In this document: piece by piece, positions 12,540 through 27,354 of the stretch
Layout of the letters: every line of letters begins with the position of its first letter
Position numbering within the stretch: the first letter of the stretch is position 1
Source: Diabrotica undecimpunctata
Lineage: Eukaryota > Arthropoda > Insecta > Coleoptera > Chrysomelidae
Direction of reading: 5' to 3'
Length of the DNA stretch: 64,000 nucleotides
Assembly: GCF_040954645.1 (NCBI RefSeq)
Contig: NC_092813.1
Location: 18,359,235-18,423,234, forward strand
The notes under the pieces: model-generated
Told to the model about the DNA's origin: nothing
Seen by the model: only the letters and a program-made list of their open reading frames with translations
Databases searched by the model: none
Program-made: the position numbers and the translations under genes

Positions 12540-14611
12540 ATGGAAATTAAACGGTTTTGTGTTTTATACTTCTTCTCTTTTTTTTCTTTTCATATAGACT
12601 TGACCCTGTCTGTTTTTCAATGTGTCTCCAGTAAGTTGTTATTCTATCGTTTTTGTGGTCTCTTTCGTGCTCGTCTTCCTATTGAGGACCGTCTCTTACC
12701 TCCTTTACTACCCTATTTGTTGTCATTCGGCTTATATAATCGTTTCATACTACTCTTCTATTTCTTACCTAGTTATGCTTGAATATTAGAAATTATTATG
12801 ATGAAGTATTAGGTGGTTTAATTGAAGTGGTGTTAGAACTAGTGCATAACGATATTGTTTCTTGTTTCTCAAAAAACCTCTCTGATTTTGTATAAACTTA
12901 TTTTAGGCATTTTCTTATTATTTCGTCATTAATAATATTAAATAAAACAAGTTTCAATTTGACCTTCTTCCTAAATTAAAAATCTGGCCCTATAGATGCT
13001 TACAGACAGCTGGTAAATGGTATTCTAGAAAAAACCTTCAGTTAGTAGCCAGTCGCCGGCGCTCGGTCCACAGCGACATTCGACGCCTAAATGTTTCAAT
13101 AGAAACCTAAGACTGGTAAACACTGAAACTTTCTTTTGGAATATCAGTTATCTCGGCTCTTTGTGTAGTGCCTTTTTCATTTTCGAGAAACAAAATCTTC
13201 TATCCCAAGATAAACTTAAAAATATTACATGGAAATTAAACGGTTTTGTGTTTTGCACTTCTTCTCTTTTTTTTTTCTTTTCATATAGACCTGACCCTGT
13301 CTGTTTTTCAATGTGCCTCCAGTAAGTTGTTATTCTATCGTTTTTGTGGTCTCTCTAGTGCTCGTCTTCCTATTGAGGACCGTCTCTTGCCTTCTATACT
13401 ACCCTGTTTGTTGTCATTTGGCTTATATAATCGTTTCATACTACTCTTCTCTTTCTTACCTAGTTATGCTTGAATATTAGAAATTATTATGATGAAGTAT
13501 TAGGTGGTTTAATTGAAGTGGTGTTAGAACTAGTGCATAACGATATTGTTTCTTGTTTCTCAAAAAACCTCTCTGATTTTGTATAAACTTATTTTAGGCA
13601 TTTTCTTATTATTTCGTCATTAATAATATTAAATTAAACAAGTTTCAATTTGACCTTCTTCCTAAATTAAAAATCTGGCCCTATAGATGCTTACAGACAG
13701 CTGGTAAATGGTATTCTAGAAAAAACCTTCAGTTAGTAGCCAGTCGCCGGCGCTCGGTCCACAGCGATATTCGACGCCTAAATGTTTCAATAGAAACATA
13801 AGACTGGTAAACACTGAATCTTTCTTTTGGAATATCAGTTATCTCGGCTCTTTGTGTAGTGTCTTTTTCATTTTCGAGAAAAATAAAATCTTCTATCCCA
13901 AGATAAACTTAAAAATATTACATGGAAATTAAACGGTTTTGTGTTTTATACTTCTTCTCTTTTTTTCTTTTCATATAGACTTGACCCTGTCTGTTTTTCA
14001 ATGTGTCTCCAGTAAGTTGTTATTCTATCGTTTTTGTGGTCTCTTTAGTGCTCGTCTTCCTATTGAGGACCGTCTCTTACCTCCTTTACTACCCTATTTG
14101 TTGTCATTCGGCTTATATAATCGTTTCATACTACTCTTCTATTTCTTACCTAGTTATGCTTGAATATTAGAAATTATTATGATGAAGTATTAGGTGGTTT
14201 AATTGAAGTGGTGTTAGAACTAGTGCATAACGATATTGTTTCTTGTTTCTCAAAAAACCTCTCTGATTTTGTATAAACTTATTTTAGGCATTTTCTTATT
14301 ATTTCGTCATTAATAATATTAAATAAAACAAGTTTCAATTTGACCTTCTTCCTAAATTAAAAATCTGGCCCTATAGATGCTTACAGACAGCTGGTAAATG
14401 GTATTCTAGAAAAAACCTTCAGTTAGTAGCCAGTCGCCGGCGCTCGGTCCACAGCGACATTCGACGCCTAAATGTTTCAATAGAAACCTAAGACTGCTAA
14501 ACACTGAATCTTTCTTTTGGAATATCAGTTATCTCGGCTCTTTGTGTAGTGTCTTTTTCATTTTCGAGAAACATAAAATCTTCTATCCCAAGATAAACTT
14601 AAAAATATTAC

Positions 14612-15231
14612 ATGGAAATTAAACGGTTTTGTGTTTTGCACTTCTTCTCTTTTTTTTCTTTTCATATGAACTTGACCCTGTCTATTTTTCAATGTGTCTC
14701 CAGTAAGTTGTTATTCTATCGCCTTTGTGGTCTCTCTAGTGCTCGTCTTCCTATTGAGGACCGTCTCTTGCCTTCTTTACTACCCTGTTTGTTGTCATTT
14801 GGCTTATATAATCGTTTCATACTACTCTTCTATTTCTTACCTAGTTATGCTTGACTATTAGAAATTATTATGATGAAGTATTAGGTGGTTTAATTGAAGT
14901 GGTGTTAGAATTTTCTTATTATTTCGTCATTAATAATATTAAATAAAACAAGTTTCAATTTGACCTTCTTCCTAAATTAAAAATCTGGCCCTATAGATGC
15001 TTACAGACAGCTGGTAAATGGTATTCTAGAAAAAACCTTCAGTTAGTAGCCAGTCGCCGGCGCTCGGTCCACAGCGACATTCGACGCCTAAATGTTTCAA
15101 TAGAAACCTAAGACTGGTAAACACTGAATCTTTCTTTTGGAATATCAGTTATCTCGGCTCTTTGTGTAGTGTCTTTTTCATTTTCGAGAAACATAAAATC
15201 TTCTATACCAAGATAAACTTAAAAATATTAC
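14612..15231. repeat. Satellite monomer with 71-bp deletion
   Basis: The unit is 620 bp instead of 691. The sequence runs from GTGTTAGAA straight into TTTTCTTATT near 14,910 and loses the segment that normally carries CTAGTGCATAACG through to GGCA. The same deletion, with the same breakpoints, is at 27,355-27,974. It serves as a marker for the large block duplication. Confidence 0.9.
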
Positions 15232-18000
15232 ATGGAAATTAAACGGTTTTGTGTTTTATACTTCTTCTCTTTTTTTTCTTTTCATATAGACTTGACCCTG
15301 TCTGTTTTTCAATGTGTCTCCAGTAAGTTGTTATTCTATCGTTTTTGTGGTCTCTTTAGTGCTCGTCTTCCTATTGAGGACCGTCTCTTACCTCCTTTAC
15401 TACCCTATTTGTTGTCATTCGGCTTATATAATCGTTTCATACTACTCTTCTATTTCTTACCTAGTTATGCTTGAATATTAGAAATTATTATGATGAAGTA
15501 TTAGGTGGCTTAATTGAAGTGGTGTTAGAACTAGTGCATAACGTTATTGTTTCTTGTTTCTCAAAAAACCTCTCTGATTTTGTATAAACTTATTTTAGGC
15601 ATTTTCTTATTATTTCGTCATTAATAATATTAAATAAAACAAGTTTCAATTTGACCTTCTTCCTAAATTAAAATTCTGGCCCTATAGATGCTTACAGACA
15701 GCTGGTAAATGGTATTCTAGAAAAAACCTTCAGTTAGTAGCCAGTCGCCGGCGCTCGGTCCACAGCGACATTCGACGCCTAAATGTTTCATTAGAAACCT
15801 AAGACTGGTAAACACTGAATTTTTTCTTTTGGAATATCAGTTATCTCGGCCATTTGTGTAGTGTCTTTTTCAGTTTCGAGAAAAATAAAATCTTCTATCT
15901 CAAGATAAACTTAAAAATATTACATGGAAATTAAACGGTTTTGTATTTTGCACTTCTTCTCTTTTTTTTTTTTCTTTTCATATAGACCTGACCCTGTCTG
16001 ATTTTCAATGTGCGTCCAGTAAGTTGTTATTCTATCGTTTTTGTGGTATCTCTAGTGCTCGTCTTCCTATTGAGGACCGTCTCTTGCCTTCTTTACTACC
16101 CTATTTGTTGTCATTCGGCTTATATAATCGTTTCATACTACTCTTCTATTTCTTACCTAGTTATGCTTGAATATTAGTAATTATTATGATGAAGTATTAG
16201 GTGGTTTAATTGAAGTGGTGTTAGAACTAGTGCATAACGATATTGTTTCTTGTTTCTCAAAAAACCTCTCTGATTTTGTATAAACTTATTTTAGGCATTT
16301 TCTTATTATTTCGTCATTAATAATATTAAATAAAACAAGTTTCAATTTGACCTTCTTCCTAAATTAAAATTCTGGCCCTATAGATGCTTACAGACAGCTG
16401 GTAAATGGTATTCTAGAAAAAACCTTCAGTTAGTAGCCAGTCGCCGGCGCTCGGTCCACAGCGACATTCGACGCCTAAATGTTTCAATAGAAACCTAAGA
16501 CTGGTAAACACTGAATCTTTCTTTTGGAATATCAGTTATCTCGGCTCTTTGTGTAGTGTCTTTTTCAGTTTCGAGAAAAATAAAATCTTCTATCCCAAGA
16601 TAAACTTAAAAATATTACATGGAAATGAAACGGTTTTGTGTTTTATACTTCTTCTCTTTTTTTTCTTTTCATATAGACTTGACCCTGTCTGTTTTTCAAT
16701 GTGTCTCCAGTAAGTTGTTATTCTATCGTTTTTGTGGTCTCTTTAGTGCTCGTCTTCCTATTGAGGACCGTCTCTTACCTCCTTTACTACCCTATTTGTT
16801 GTCATTCGGCTTATATAATCGTTTCATACTACTCTTCTATTTCTTACCTAGTTATGCTTGAATATTAGAAATTATTATGATAAAGTATTAGGTGGCTTAA
16901 TTGAAGTGGTGTTAGAACTAGTGCATAACGTTATTGTTTCTTGTTTCTCAAAAAACCTCTCTGATTTTGTATAAACTTATTTTAGGCATTTTCTTATTAT
17001 TTCGTCATTAATAATATTAAATAAAACAAGTTTCAATTTGACCTTCTTCCTAAATTAAAATTCTGGCCCTATAGATGCTTACAGACAGCTGGTAAATGGT
17101 ATTCTAGAAAAAACCTTCAGTTAGTAGCCAGTCGCCGGCGCTCGGTCCACAGCGACATTCGACGCCTAAATGTTTCAATAGAAACCTAAGACTGGTAAAC
17201 ACTGAATCTTTCTTTTGGAATATCAGTTATCTCGGCTCTTTGTGTAGTGTCTTTTTCAGTTTCGAGAAAAATAAAATCTTTTATCTCAAGATAAACTTAA
17301 AAATATTACATGGAAATTAAACGGTTTTGTGTTTTGCACTTCTTCTCCTTTTTTTTTCTTTTCATATAGACCTGAACCTGTCTGTTTTTCAATGTGCCTC
17401 TAGTAAGTTGTTATTCTATCGTTTTTGTGGTCTCTCTAGTGCTCGTCTTCCTATTGGGGACCGTCTCTTGCCTTCTTTACTACCCTATTTGTTGTCATTC
17501 GGCTTATATAATCGTTTCATACTACTCTTCTATTTCTTACCTAGTTATGCTTGAATATTAGAAATTATTATGATGAAGTATTAGGTGGTTTAATTGAAGT
17601 GGTGTTAGAACTAGTGCATAACGATATTGTTTCTTGTTTCTCAAAAAACCTCTCTGATTTTGTATAAACTTATTTTAGGCATTTTCCTATTATTTCGTCA
17701 TTAATAATATTAAATAAAACAAGTTTCAATTTGACCTTTTTCCTAAATTAAAAATCTGGCCCTATAGATGCTTACAGACAGCTGGTAAATGGTATTCTAG
17801 AAAAAACCTTCAGTTAGTAGCCAGTCGCCGGCGCTCGGTCCACAGCGACATTCGACGCCTAAATGTTTCAATAGAAACCTAAGACTGGTAAACACTGAAT
17901 CTTTCTTTTGGAATATCAGTTATCTCGGCTATTTGTGTAGTGTCTTTTTCATTTTCGAGAAAAATAAAATCTTCTATCCCAAGATAAACTTAAAAATATT

Positions 18001-18354
18001 ACATGGAAATTAAACGGTTTTGTGTTTTGCACTTCTTCTTGTTTTTTTCTTTTCATATGAACTTGACCCTGTCTGTTTTTCAATGTGTCTCCAGTAAGTT
18101 GTTATTCTATCGTTTGTTGATGCTTACAGACAGCTGGTAAATGGTATTCTAGGAAAAACCTTCAGTTAGTAGCCAGTCGCCGGCGCTCGGTCCACAGCGA
18201 CATTCGACGAATAAATGTTTCATTAGAAACCTAAGACTCGTAAACACTGAATCTTTCTTTTGGAATATCAGTTATCTCGGCTCTTTGTGTAGTGTCTTTT
18301 TCAGTTTCGAGAAAAATAAAATCTTCTATCTCAAGATAAACTTAAAAATATTAC
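18001..18354. repeat. Satellite monomer with about 340-bp deletion
   Basis: The distance between anchors is 354 bp. Near 18,115 the sequence jumps from CTATCGTTT to GATGCTTACAGAC with three extra bases (GTT) at the join. Most of the middle of the monomer is gone, while the GC-rich core is kept, with a changed CGACGAAT in place of CGACGCCT. The filler bases at the join suggest end joining. Confidence 0.9.
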
Positions 18355-21300
18355 ATGGAAATTAAACGGTTTTGTATTTTGCACTTCTTCTCTTTTTTTT
18401 TTCTTTTCATATAGACCTGACCCTGTCTGATTTTCAATGTGCGTCCAGTAAGTTGTTATTCTATCGTTTTTGTGGTATCTCTAGTGCTCGTCTTCCTATT
18501 GAGGACCGTCTCTTGCCTTCTTTACTACCCTATTTGTTGTCATTCGGCTTATATAATCGTTTCATACTACTCTTCTATTTCTTACCTAGTTATGCTTGAA
18601 TATTAGTAATTATTATGATGAAGTATTAGGTGGTTTAATTGAAGTGGTGTTAGAACTAGTGCATAACGATATTGTTTCTTGTTTCTCAAAAAACCTCTCT
18701 GATTTTGTATAAACTTATTTTAGGCATTTTCTTATCATTTCGTCTTTAATAATATTAAATAAAACAAGTTTCAATTTGACCTTCTTCCTAAATTAAAAAT
18801 CTGGCCCTATAGATGCTTACAGACAGCTGGTAAATGGTATTCTAGAAAAAACCTTCAGTTAGTAGCCAGTCGCCGGCGCTCGGTCCACAGCGACATTCGA
18901 CGCCTAAATGTTTCATTAGAAACCTAAGACTGGTAAACACTGAATCTTTCTTTTGGAATATCAGTTATCTCGGCTCTTTGTGTAGTGTCTTTTTCATTTT
19001 CGAGAAAAATAAAATCTTCTATCCCAAGATAAACTTAAAAATATTACATGGAAATTAAACGGCTTTGTGTTTTGCACTTCTTCTCTTTTTTTTCTTTTCA
19101 TATAGACTTGACCCTGTCTGTTTTTCAATGTGTCTCCAGTAATTTGTTATTCTATCGTTTTTGTGGTCTCTTTAGTGCTCGTCTTCCTATTGAGGACCGT
19201 CTCTTACCTTCTTTACTACCCTATTTGTTGTCATTCGGCTTATATAATCGTTTCATACTACTCTTCTATTTCTTACCTAGTTATGCTTGAATATTAGAAA
19301 TTATTATGATAAAGTATTAGGTGGCTTAATTGAAGTGGTGTTAGAACTAGTGCATAACGTTATTGTTTCTTGTTTCTCAAAAAACCTCTCTGATTTTGTA
19401 TAAACTTATTTTAGGCATTTTCTTATTATTTCGTCATTAATAATATTAAATAAAACAAGTTTCAATTTGACCTTCTTCCTAAATTAAAATTCTGGCCCTA
19501 TAGATGCTTACAGACAGCTGGTAAATGGTATTCTAGAAAAAACCTTCAGTTAGTAGCCAGTCGCCGGCGCTCGGTCCACAGCGACATTCGACGCCTAAAT
19601 GTTTCAATAGAAACCTAAGACTGGTAAACACTGAATCTTTCTTTTGGAATATCAGTAATCTCGGCTCTTTGTGTAGTGTCTTTTTCAGTTTCGAGAAAAA
19701 TAAAATCTTCTATCTCAAGATAAACTTAAAAATATTACATGAAAATTAAACGGTTTTGTGTTTTGCACTTCTTCTCCTTTTTTTTTCTTTTCATATAGAC
19801 CTGAACCTGTCTGTTTTTCAATGTGCCTCTAGTAAGTTGTTATTCTATCGTTTTTGTGGTCTCTCTAGTGCTCGTCTTCCTATTGGGGACCGTCTCTTGC
19901 CTTCTTTACTACCCTATTTGTTGTCATTCGGCTTATATAATCGTTTCATACTACTCTTCTATTTCTTACCTAGTTATGCTTGAATATTAGAAATTATTAT
20001 GATGAAGTATTAGGTGGTTTAATTGAAGTGGTGTTAGAACTAGTGCATAACGATATTGTTTCTTGTTTCTCAAAAAACCTCTCTGATTTTGTATAAACTT
20101 ATTTTAGGCATTTTCCTATTATTTCGTCATTAATAATATTAAATAAAACAAGTTTCAATTTGACCTTCTTCCTAAATTAAAAATCTGGCCCTATAGATGC
20201 TTACAGACAGCTGGTAAATGGTATTCTAGAAAAAACCTTCAGTTAGTAGCCAGTCGCCGGCGCTCGGTCCACAGCGACATTCGACGCCTAAATGTTTCAA
20301 TAGAAACCTAAGACTGGTAAACACTGAATCTTTCTTTTGGAATATCAGTTATCTCGGCTCTTTGTGTAGTGTCTTTTTCATTTTCGAGAAAAATAAAATC
20401 TTCTATCCCAAGATAAACTTAAAAATATTACATGGAAATTAAACGGTTTTGTGTTTTGCACTTCTTCTTGTTTTTTTCTTTTCATATGAACTTGACCCTG
20501 TCTGTTTTTCAATGTGTCTCCAGTAAGTTGTTATTCTATCGTTTTTGTGGTCTCTCTAGTGCTCGTCTTCCTATTGAGGACCGTCTCTTGCCTTCTTTAC
20601 TACCCTATTTGTTGTCATTCGGCTTATATAATCGTTTCATACTACTCTTCTATTTCTTACCTAGTTATGCTTGAATATTAGAAATTATTATGATGAAGTA
20701 TAAGGTGGCTTAATTGAAGTGGTGTTAGAACTAGTGCATAACGATATTGTTTCTTGTTTCTCAAGAAACCTCTCTGATTTTGTATAAACTTATTTTAGGC
20801 ATTTTCCTATTATTTCGTCATTAATAATATTAAATAAAACAAGTTTTAATTTGACCTTCTTCCTAAATTAAAAATCTGGCCCTATAGATGCTTACAGACA
20901 ACTGGTAAATGGTATTCTAGAAAAAACCTTCAGTTAGTAGCCAGTCGCCGGCGCTCGGTCCACAGCGACATTCGACGCCTAAATGTTTCAATAGAAACCT
21001 AAGACTGGTAAACACTGAATCTTTCTTTTGGAATATCAGTTATCTCGGCTCTTTGTGTAGTGTCTTTTTCATTTTCGAGAAAAATAAAATCTTCTATCTC
21101 AAGATAAACTTGAAAATATTACATGAAAATTAAACGGTTTTGTGTTTTGCACTTCTTCTCTTTTTTTTTTTTTCTTTTCATATAGACCTGACCCTGTCTG
21201 TTTTTCAATGTGCCTCCAGTAAGTTGTTATTCTATCGTTTTTGTGGTCTCTCTAGTGCTCGTCTTGCTATTGGGGACCGTCTCTTGCCTTCTTTACTACC

Positions 21301-24300
21301 CTATTTGTTGTCATTCGGCTTATATAATCGTTTTATACTACTCTTCTATTTCTTACCTAGTTATGCTTGAATATAAGAAATTATTATGATGAAGTATTAG
21401 GTGGCTTAACTGAAGTGGTGTTAGATTTAGTGCATAACGATATTGTTTCTTGTTTCTCAAAAAACCTCTCTGATTTTGTATAAACTTATTTTAGGCATTT
21501 TCTTATTATTTCGTCATTAATAATATTAAATTAAACAAGTTTCAATTTGACCTTCTTCCTAAATTAAAAATCTGGCCCTATAGATGCTTACAGACAGCTG
21601 GTAAATGGTATTCTAGAAAAAACCTTCAGCTAGTAGCCAGTCGCCGGCGCTCGGTCCACAGCGACATTCGACGCCTGAATGTTTCAATAGAAACCTAAGA
21701 CTGGTAAACACTGAATCTTTCTTTTGGAATATCAGTTATCTCGGCTCTTTGTGTAGTGTCTTTTTCAGTTTCGAGAAAAATAAAATCTTCTATCTCAAGA
21801 TAAACTTAAAAATATTACATGGAAATTAAACGGTTTTGTGTTTTGCACTTCTTCTCTTTTTTTTTTCTTTTCATATAGACCTGAATCTGTCTGTTTTTCA
21901 ATGTGCCTCTAGTAAGTTGTTATTCTATCGTTTTTGTGGTCTCTCTAGTGCTCGTCTTCCTATTGGGGACCGTCTCTTGCCTTCTTTACTACCATATTTG
22001 TTGTCATTCGGCTTATATAATCGTTTCATACTACTCTTCTATTTCTTACCTAGTTATGCTTGAATATTAGAAATTATTATGATGAAGTATTAGGTGGCTT
22101 AATTGAAGTGGTGTTAGAACTAGTGCATAACGTTATTGTTTCTTGTTTCTCAAAAAACCTCTCTGATTTTGTATAAACTTATTTTAGGCATTTTCTTATT
22201 ATTTCGTCATTAATAATATTAAATAAAACAAGTTTCAATTTGACCTTCTTCCTAAATTAAAATTCTGGCCCTATAGATGCTTACAGACAGCTGGTAAATG
22301 GTATTCTAGAAAAAACCTTCAGTTAGTAGCCAGTCGCCGGCGCTCGGTCCACAGCGACATTCGACGCCTAAATGTTTCATTAGAAACCTAAGACTGATAA
22401 ACACTGAATCTTTCTTTTGGAATATCAGTTATCTCGGCTCTTTGTGTAGTGTCTTTTTCATTTTCGAGAAAAATAAAATCTTCTATCTCAAGATAAACTT
22501 AAAAATATTACATGGGAATTAAACGGTTTTGTGTTTTGCACTTCTTCTCTTTTTTTTTTTCTTTTCATATAGACCTGACCCTGTCTGATTTTCAATGTGC
22601 GTCCAGTAAGTTGTTATTCTATCGTTTTTGTGGTATCTCTAGTGCTCGTCTTCCTATTGAGGACCGTCTCTTGCCTTCTTTACTACCCTATTTGTTGTCA
22701 TTCGGCTTATATAATCGTTTCATACTACTCTTCTATTTCTTACCTAGTTATGCTTGAATATTAGTAATTATTATGATGAAGTATTAGGTGGTTTAATTGA
22801 AGTGGTGTTAGAACTAGTGCATAACGATATTGTTTATTGTTTCTCAAAAAACCTCTCTGATTTTGTATAAACTTATTTTAGGCATTTTCTTATTATTTCG
22901 TCTTTAATAATATTAAATAAAACAAGTTTCAATTTGACCTTCTTCCTAAATTAAAAATCTGGCCCTATAGATGCTTACAGACAGCTGGTAAATGGTATTC
23001 TAGAAAAAACCTTCAGTTAGTAGCCAGTCGCCGGCGCTCGGTCCACAGCGACATTCGACGCCTAAATGTTTCAATAGAAACCTAAGACTGGTAAACACTG
23101 AATCTTTCTTTTGGAATGTCAGTTACCTCGGTTCTTTGTGTAGTGTCTTTTTCATTTTCGAGAAACATAAAATCTTCTATCCCAAGATAAACTTAAAAAT
23201 ATTACATGGAAATTAAACGGTTTGGTGTTTTATACTTCTTCTCTTTTTTTTCTTTTCATATAGACTTGACCCTGTCTGTTTTTCAATGTGTCTCCAGTAA
23301 GTTGTTATTCTATCGTTTTTGTGGTCTCTTTAGTGCTCGTCTTTCTATTGAGGACCGTCTCTTACCTCCTTTACTACCCTATTTGTTGTCATTCGGCTTA
23401 TATAATCGTTTCATACTACTCTTCTATTTCTTACCTAGTTATGCTTGAATATTAGAAATTATTATGATGAAGTATTAGGTGGCTTAATTGAAGTGGTGTT
23501 AGAACTAGTGCATAACGTTATTGTTTCTTGTTTCTCAAAAAACCTCTCTGATTTTGTATAAACTTATTTTAGGCATTTTCTTATTATTTCGTCATTAATA
23601 ATATTAAATAAAACAAGTTTCAATTTGACCTTCTTCCTAAATTAAAATTCTGGCCCTATAGATGCTTACAGACAGCTGGTAAATGGTATTCTAGAAAAAA
23701 CCTTCAGTTAGTAGCCAGTCGCCGGCGCTCGGTCCACAGCGACATTCGACGCCTAAATGTTTCAATAGAAACCTAAGACTGGTAAACACTGAATCTTTCT
23801 TTTGGAATATCAGTTATCTCGGCTCTTTGTGTAGTGTCTTTTTCATTTTCGAGAAAAATAAAATCTTCTATCCCAAGATAAACTTAAAAATATTAATGGA
23901 AATTAAACGGTTTTGTGTTTTGCACTTCTTCTCTTTTTTTTTTCTTTTCATATAGACCTGACCCTGTCTGTTTTTCAATGTGCCTCCAATAAGTTGTTAT
24001 TCTATCGTTTTTGTGGTCTCTCTAGTGCTCGTCTTCCTATTGAGGACCGTCTCTTGCCTTCTTTACTACCCTATTTGTTGTCATTCGGCTTATATAATCG
24101 TTTCATACTACTCTTCTGTTTCTTACCTAGTTCTGCTTGAATATTAGAAATTATTATGATGAAGTATTAGGTGGCTTAATTGAAGTGGTGTTAGAACTAG
24201 TGCATAACGTTATTGTTTCTTGTTTCTCAAAAAACCTCTCTGATTTTGTATAAACTTATTTTAGGCATTTTCTTATTATTTCGTCATTAATAATATTAAA

Positions 24301-27300
24301 TAAAACAAGTTTCAATTTGACCTTCTTCCTAAATTAAAATTCTGGCCCTATAGATGCTTACAGACAGCTGGTAAATGGTATTCTAGAAAAAACCTTCAGT
24401 TAGTAGCCAGTCGCCGGCGCTCGGTCCACAGCGACATTCGACGCCTAAATGTTTCAATAGAAACCTAAGACTGGTAAACACTGAATCTTTCTTTTGGAAT
24501 ATCAGTTATCTCAGCTCTTTGTGTAGTGTCTTTTTCAGTTTCGAGAAAAATAAAATCTTCTATCTCAAGATAAACTTAAAAATATTACATGGAAATTAAA
24601 CGGTTTTGTGTTTTGCACTTCTTCCCTTTTTTTTTCTTTTCATATAGACCTGACCCTGTCTGATTTTCAATGTGCGTCCAGTAAGTTGTTATTCTATCGT
24701 TTTTGTGGTCTCTCTAGTGCTCGTCTTCCTATTGAGGACCGTCTCTTACCTCCTTTACTACCCTATTTGTTGTCATTCGGCTTATATAATCGTTTCATAC
24801 TACTCTTCTATTTCTTACCTAGTTATGCTTGAATATTAGAAATTATTATGATGAAGTATTAGGTGGCTTAATTGAAGTGGTGTTAGAACTAGTGCATAAC
24901 GTTATTGTTTCTTGTTTCTCAAAAAACCTCTCTGATTTTGTATAAACTTATTTTAGGCATTTTCTTATTATTTCGTCATTAATAATATTAAATAAAACAA
25001 GTTTCAATTTGACCTTCTTCCTAAATTAAAATTCTGGCCCTATAGATGCTTACAGACAGCTGGTAAATGTATTCTAGAAAAAACCTTCAGTTAGTAGCCA
25101 GTCGCCAGCGCTCGGTCCACAGCGACATTCGACGCCTAAATGTTTCAATAGAAACCTAAGACTGGTAAACACTGAATCTTTCTTTTGGAATATCAGTTAT
25201 CTCGGCTCTTTGTGTAGTGTCTTTTTCAGTTTCGAGAAAAATAAAATCTTCTATCTCAAGATAAACTTAAAAATATTACATGGAAATTAAACGGTTTTGT
25301 GTTTTATACTTCTTCTCTTTTTTTTCTTTTCATATAGACTTGACCCTGTCTGTTTTTCAATGTGTCTCCAGTAAGTTGTTATTCTATCGTTTTTGTGGTC
25401 TCTTTAGTGCTCGTCTTCCTATTGAGGACCGTCTCTTACCTCCTTTACTACCCTATTTGTTGTCATTCGGCTTATATAATCGTTTCATACTACTCTTCTA
25501 TTTCTTACCTAGTTATGCTTGAATATTAGAAATTATTATGATGAAGTATTAGGTGGTTTAATTGAAGTGGTGTTAGAACTAGTGCATAACGATATTGTTT
25601 CTTGTTTCTCAAAAAACCTCTCTGATTTTGTATAAACTTATTTTAGGCATTTTCTTATTATTTCGTCATTAATAATATTAAATAAAACAAGTTTCAATTT
25701 GACCTTCTTCCTAAATTAAAAATCTGGCCCTATAGATGCTTACAGACAGCTGGTAAATGGTATTCTAGAAAAAACCTTCAGTTAGTAGCCAGTCGCCGGC
25801 GCTCGGTCCACAGCGACATTCGACGCCTAAATGTTTCAATAGAAACCTAAGACTGGTAAACACTGAAACTTTCTTTTGGAATATCAGTTATCTCGGCTCT
25901 TTGTGTAGTGCCTTTTTCATTTTCGAGAAACATAAAATCTTCTATCCCAAGATAAACTTAAAAATATTACATGGAAATTAAACGGTTTTGTGTTTTGCAC
26001 TTCTTCTCTTTTTTTTTTCTTTTCATATAGACCTGACCCTGTCTGTTTTTCAATGTGCCTCCAGTAAGTTGTTATTCTATCGTTTTTGTGGTCTCTCTAG
26101 TGCTCGTCTTCCTATTGAGGACCGTCTCTTGCCTTCTATACTACCCTGTTTGTTGTCATTTGGCTTATATAATCGTTTCATACTACTCTTCTCTTTGTTA
26201 CCTAGTTATGCTTGAATATTAGAAATTATTATGATGAAGTATTAGGTGGTTTAATTGAAGTGGTGTTAGAACTAGTGCATAACGATATTGTTTCTTGTTT
26301 CTCAAAAAACCTCTCTGATTTTGTATAAACTTATTTTAGGCATTTTCTTATTATTTCGTCATTAATAATATTAAATAAAACAAGTTTCAATTTGACCTTC
26401 TTCCTAAATTAAAAATCTGGCCCTATAGATGCTTACAGACAGCTGGTAAATGGTATTCTAGAAAAAACCTTCAGTTAGTAGCCAGTCGCCGGCGCTCGGT
26501 CCACAGCGACATTCGACGCCTAAATGTTTCAATAGAAACCTAAGACTGGTAAACACTGAATCTTTCTTTTGGAATATCAGTTATCTCGGCTCTTTGTGTA
26601 GTGTCTTTTTCATTTTCGAGAAAAATAAAATCTTCTATCCCAAGATAAACTTAAAAATATTACATGGAAATTAAACGGTTTTGTGTTTTATACTTCTTCT
26701 CTTTTTTTTCTTTTCATATAGACTTGACCCTGTCTGTTTTTCAATGTGTCTCCAGTAAGTTGTTATTCTATCGTTTTTGTGGTCTCTTTAGTGCTCGTCT
26801 TCCTATTGAGGACCGTCTCTTACCTCCTTTACTACCCTATTTGTTGTCATTCGGCTTATATAATCGTTTCATACTACTCTTCTATTTCTTACCTAGTTAT
26901 GCTTGAATATTAGAAATTATTATGATGAAGTATTAGGTGGTTTAATTGAAGTGGTGTTAGAACTAGTGCATAACGATATTGTTTCTTGTTTCTCAAAAAA
27001 CCTCTCTGATTTTGTATAAACTTATTTTAGGCATTTTCTTATTATTTCGTCATTAATAATATTAAATAAAACAAGTTTCAATTTGACCTTCTTCCTAAAT
27101 TAAAAATCTGGCCCTATAGATGCTTACAGACAGCTGGTAAATGGTATTCTAGAAAAAACCTTCAGTTAGTAGCCAGTCGCCGGCGCTCGGTCCACAGCGA
27201 CATTCGACGCCTAAATGTTTCAATAGAAACCTAAGACTGGTAAACACTGAATCTTTCTTTTGGAATATCAGTTATCTCGGCTCTTTGTGTAGTGTCTTTT

Positions 27301-27354
27301 TCATTTTCGAGAAACATAAAATCTTCTATCCCAAGATAAACTTAAAAATATTAC

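Larger units (their letters stand above)
11848..21600. repeat. Large duplicated satellite block, copy 1
   Basis: Monomers from about 11.85 kb to about 20.4 kb correspond one for one with those 12.74 kb downstream (12,540 with 25,280; 13,230 with 25,971; 14,612 with 27,355; 18,355 with 31,096; 19,739 with 32,480). The pairs share rare variants and two identical deletion monomers, which single-monomer conversion would hardly reproduce. The monomer at 20,432 has no partner in the other copy. The next one (21,123, with CTTGAAAATATT and CTTGCTATTGGGG) matches 33,173. Block ends are approximate. Confidence 0.85.
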
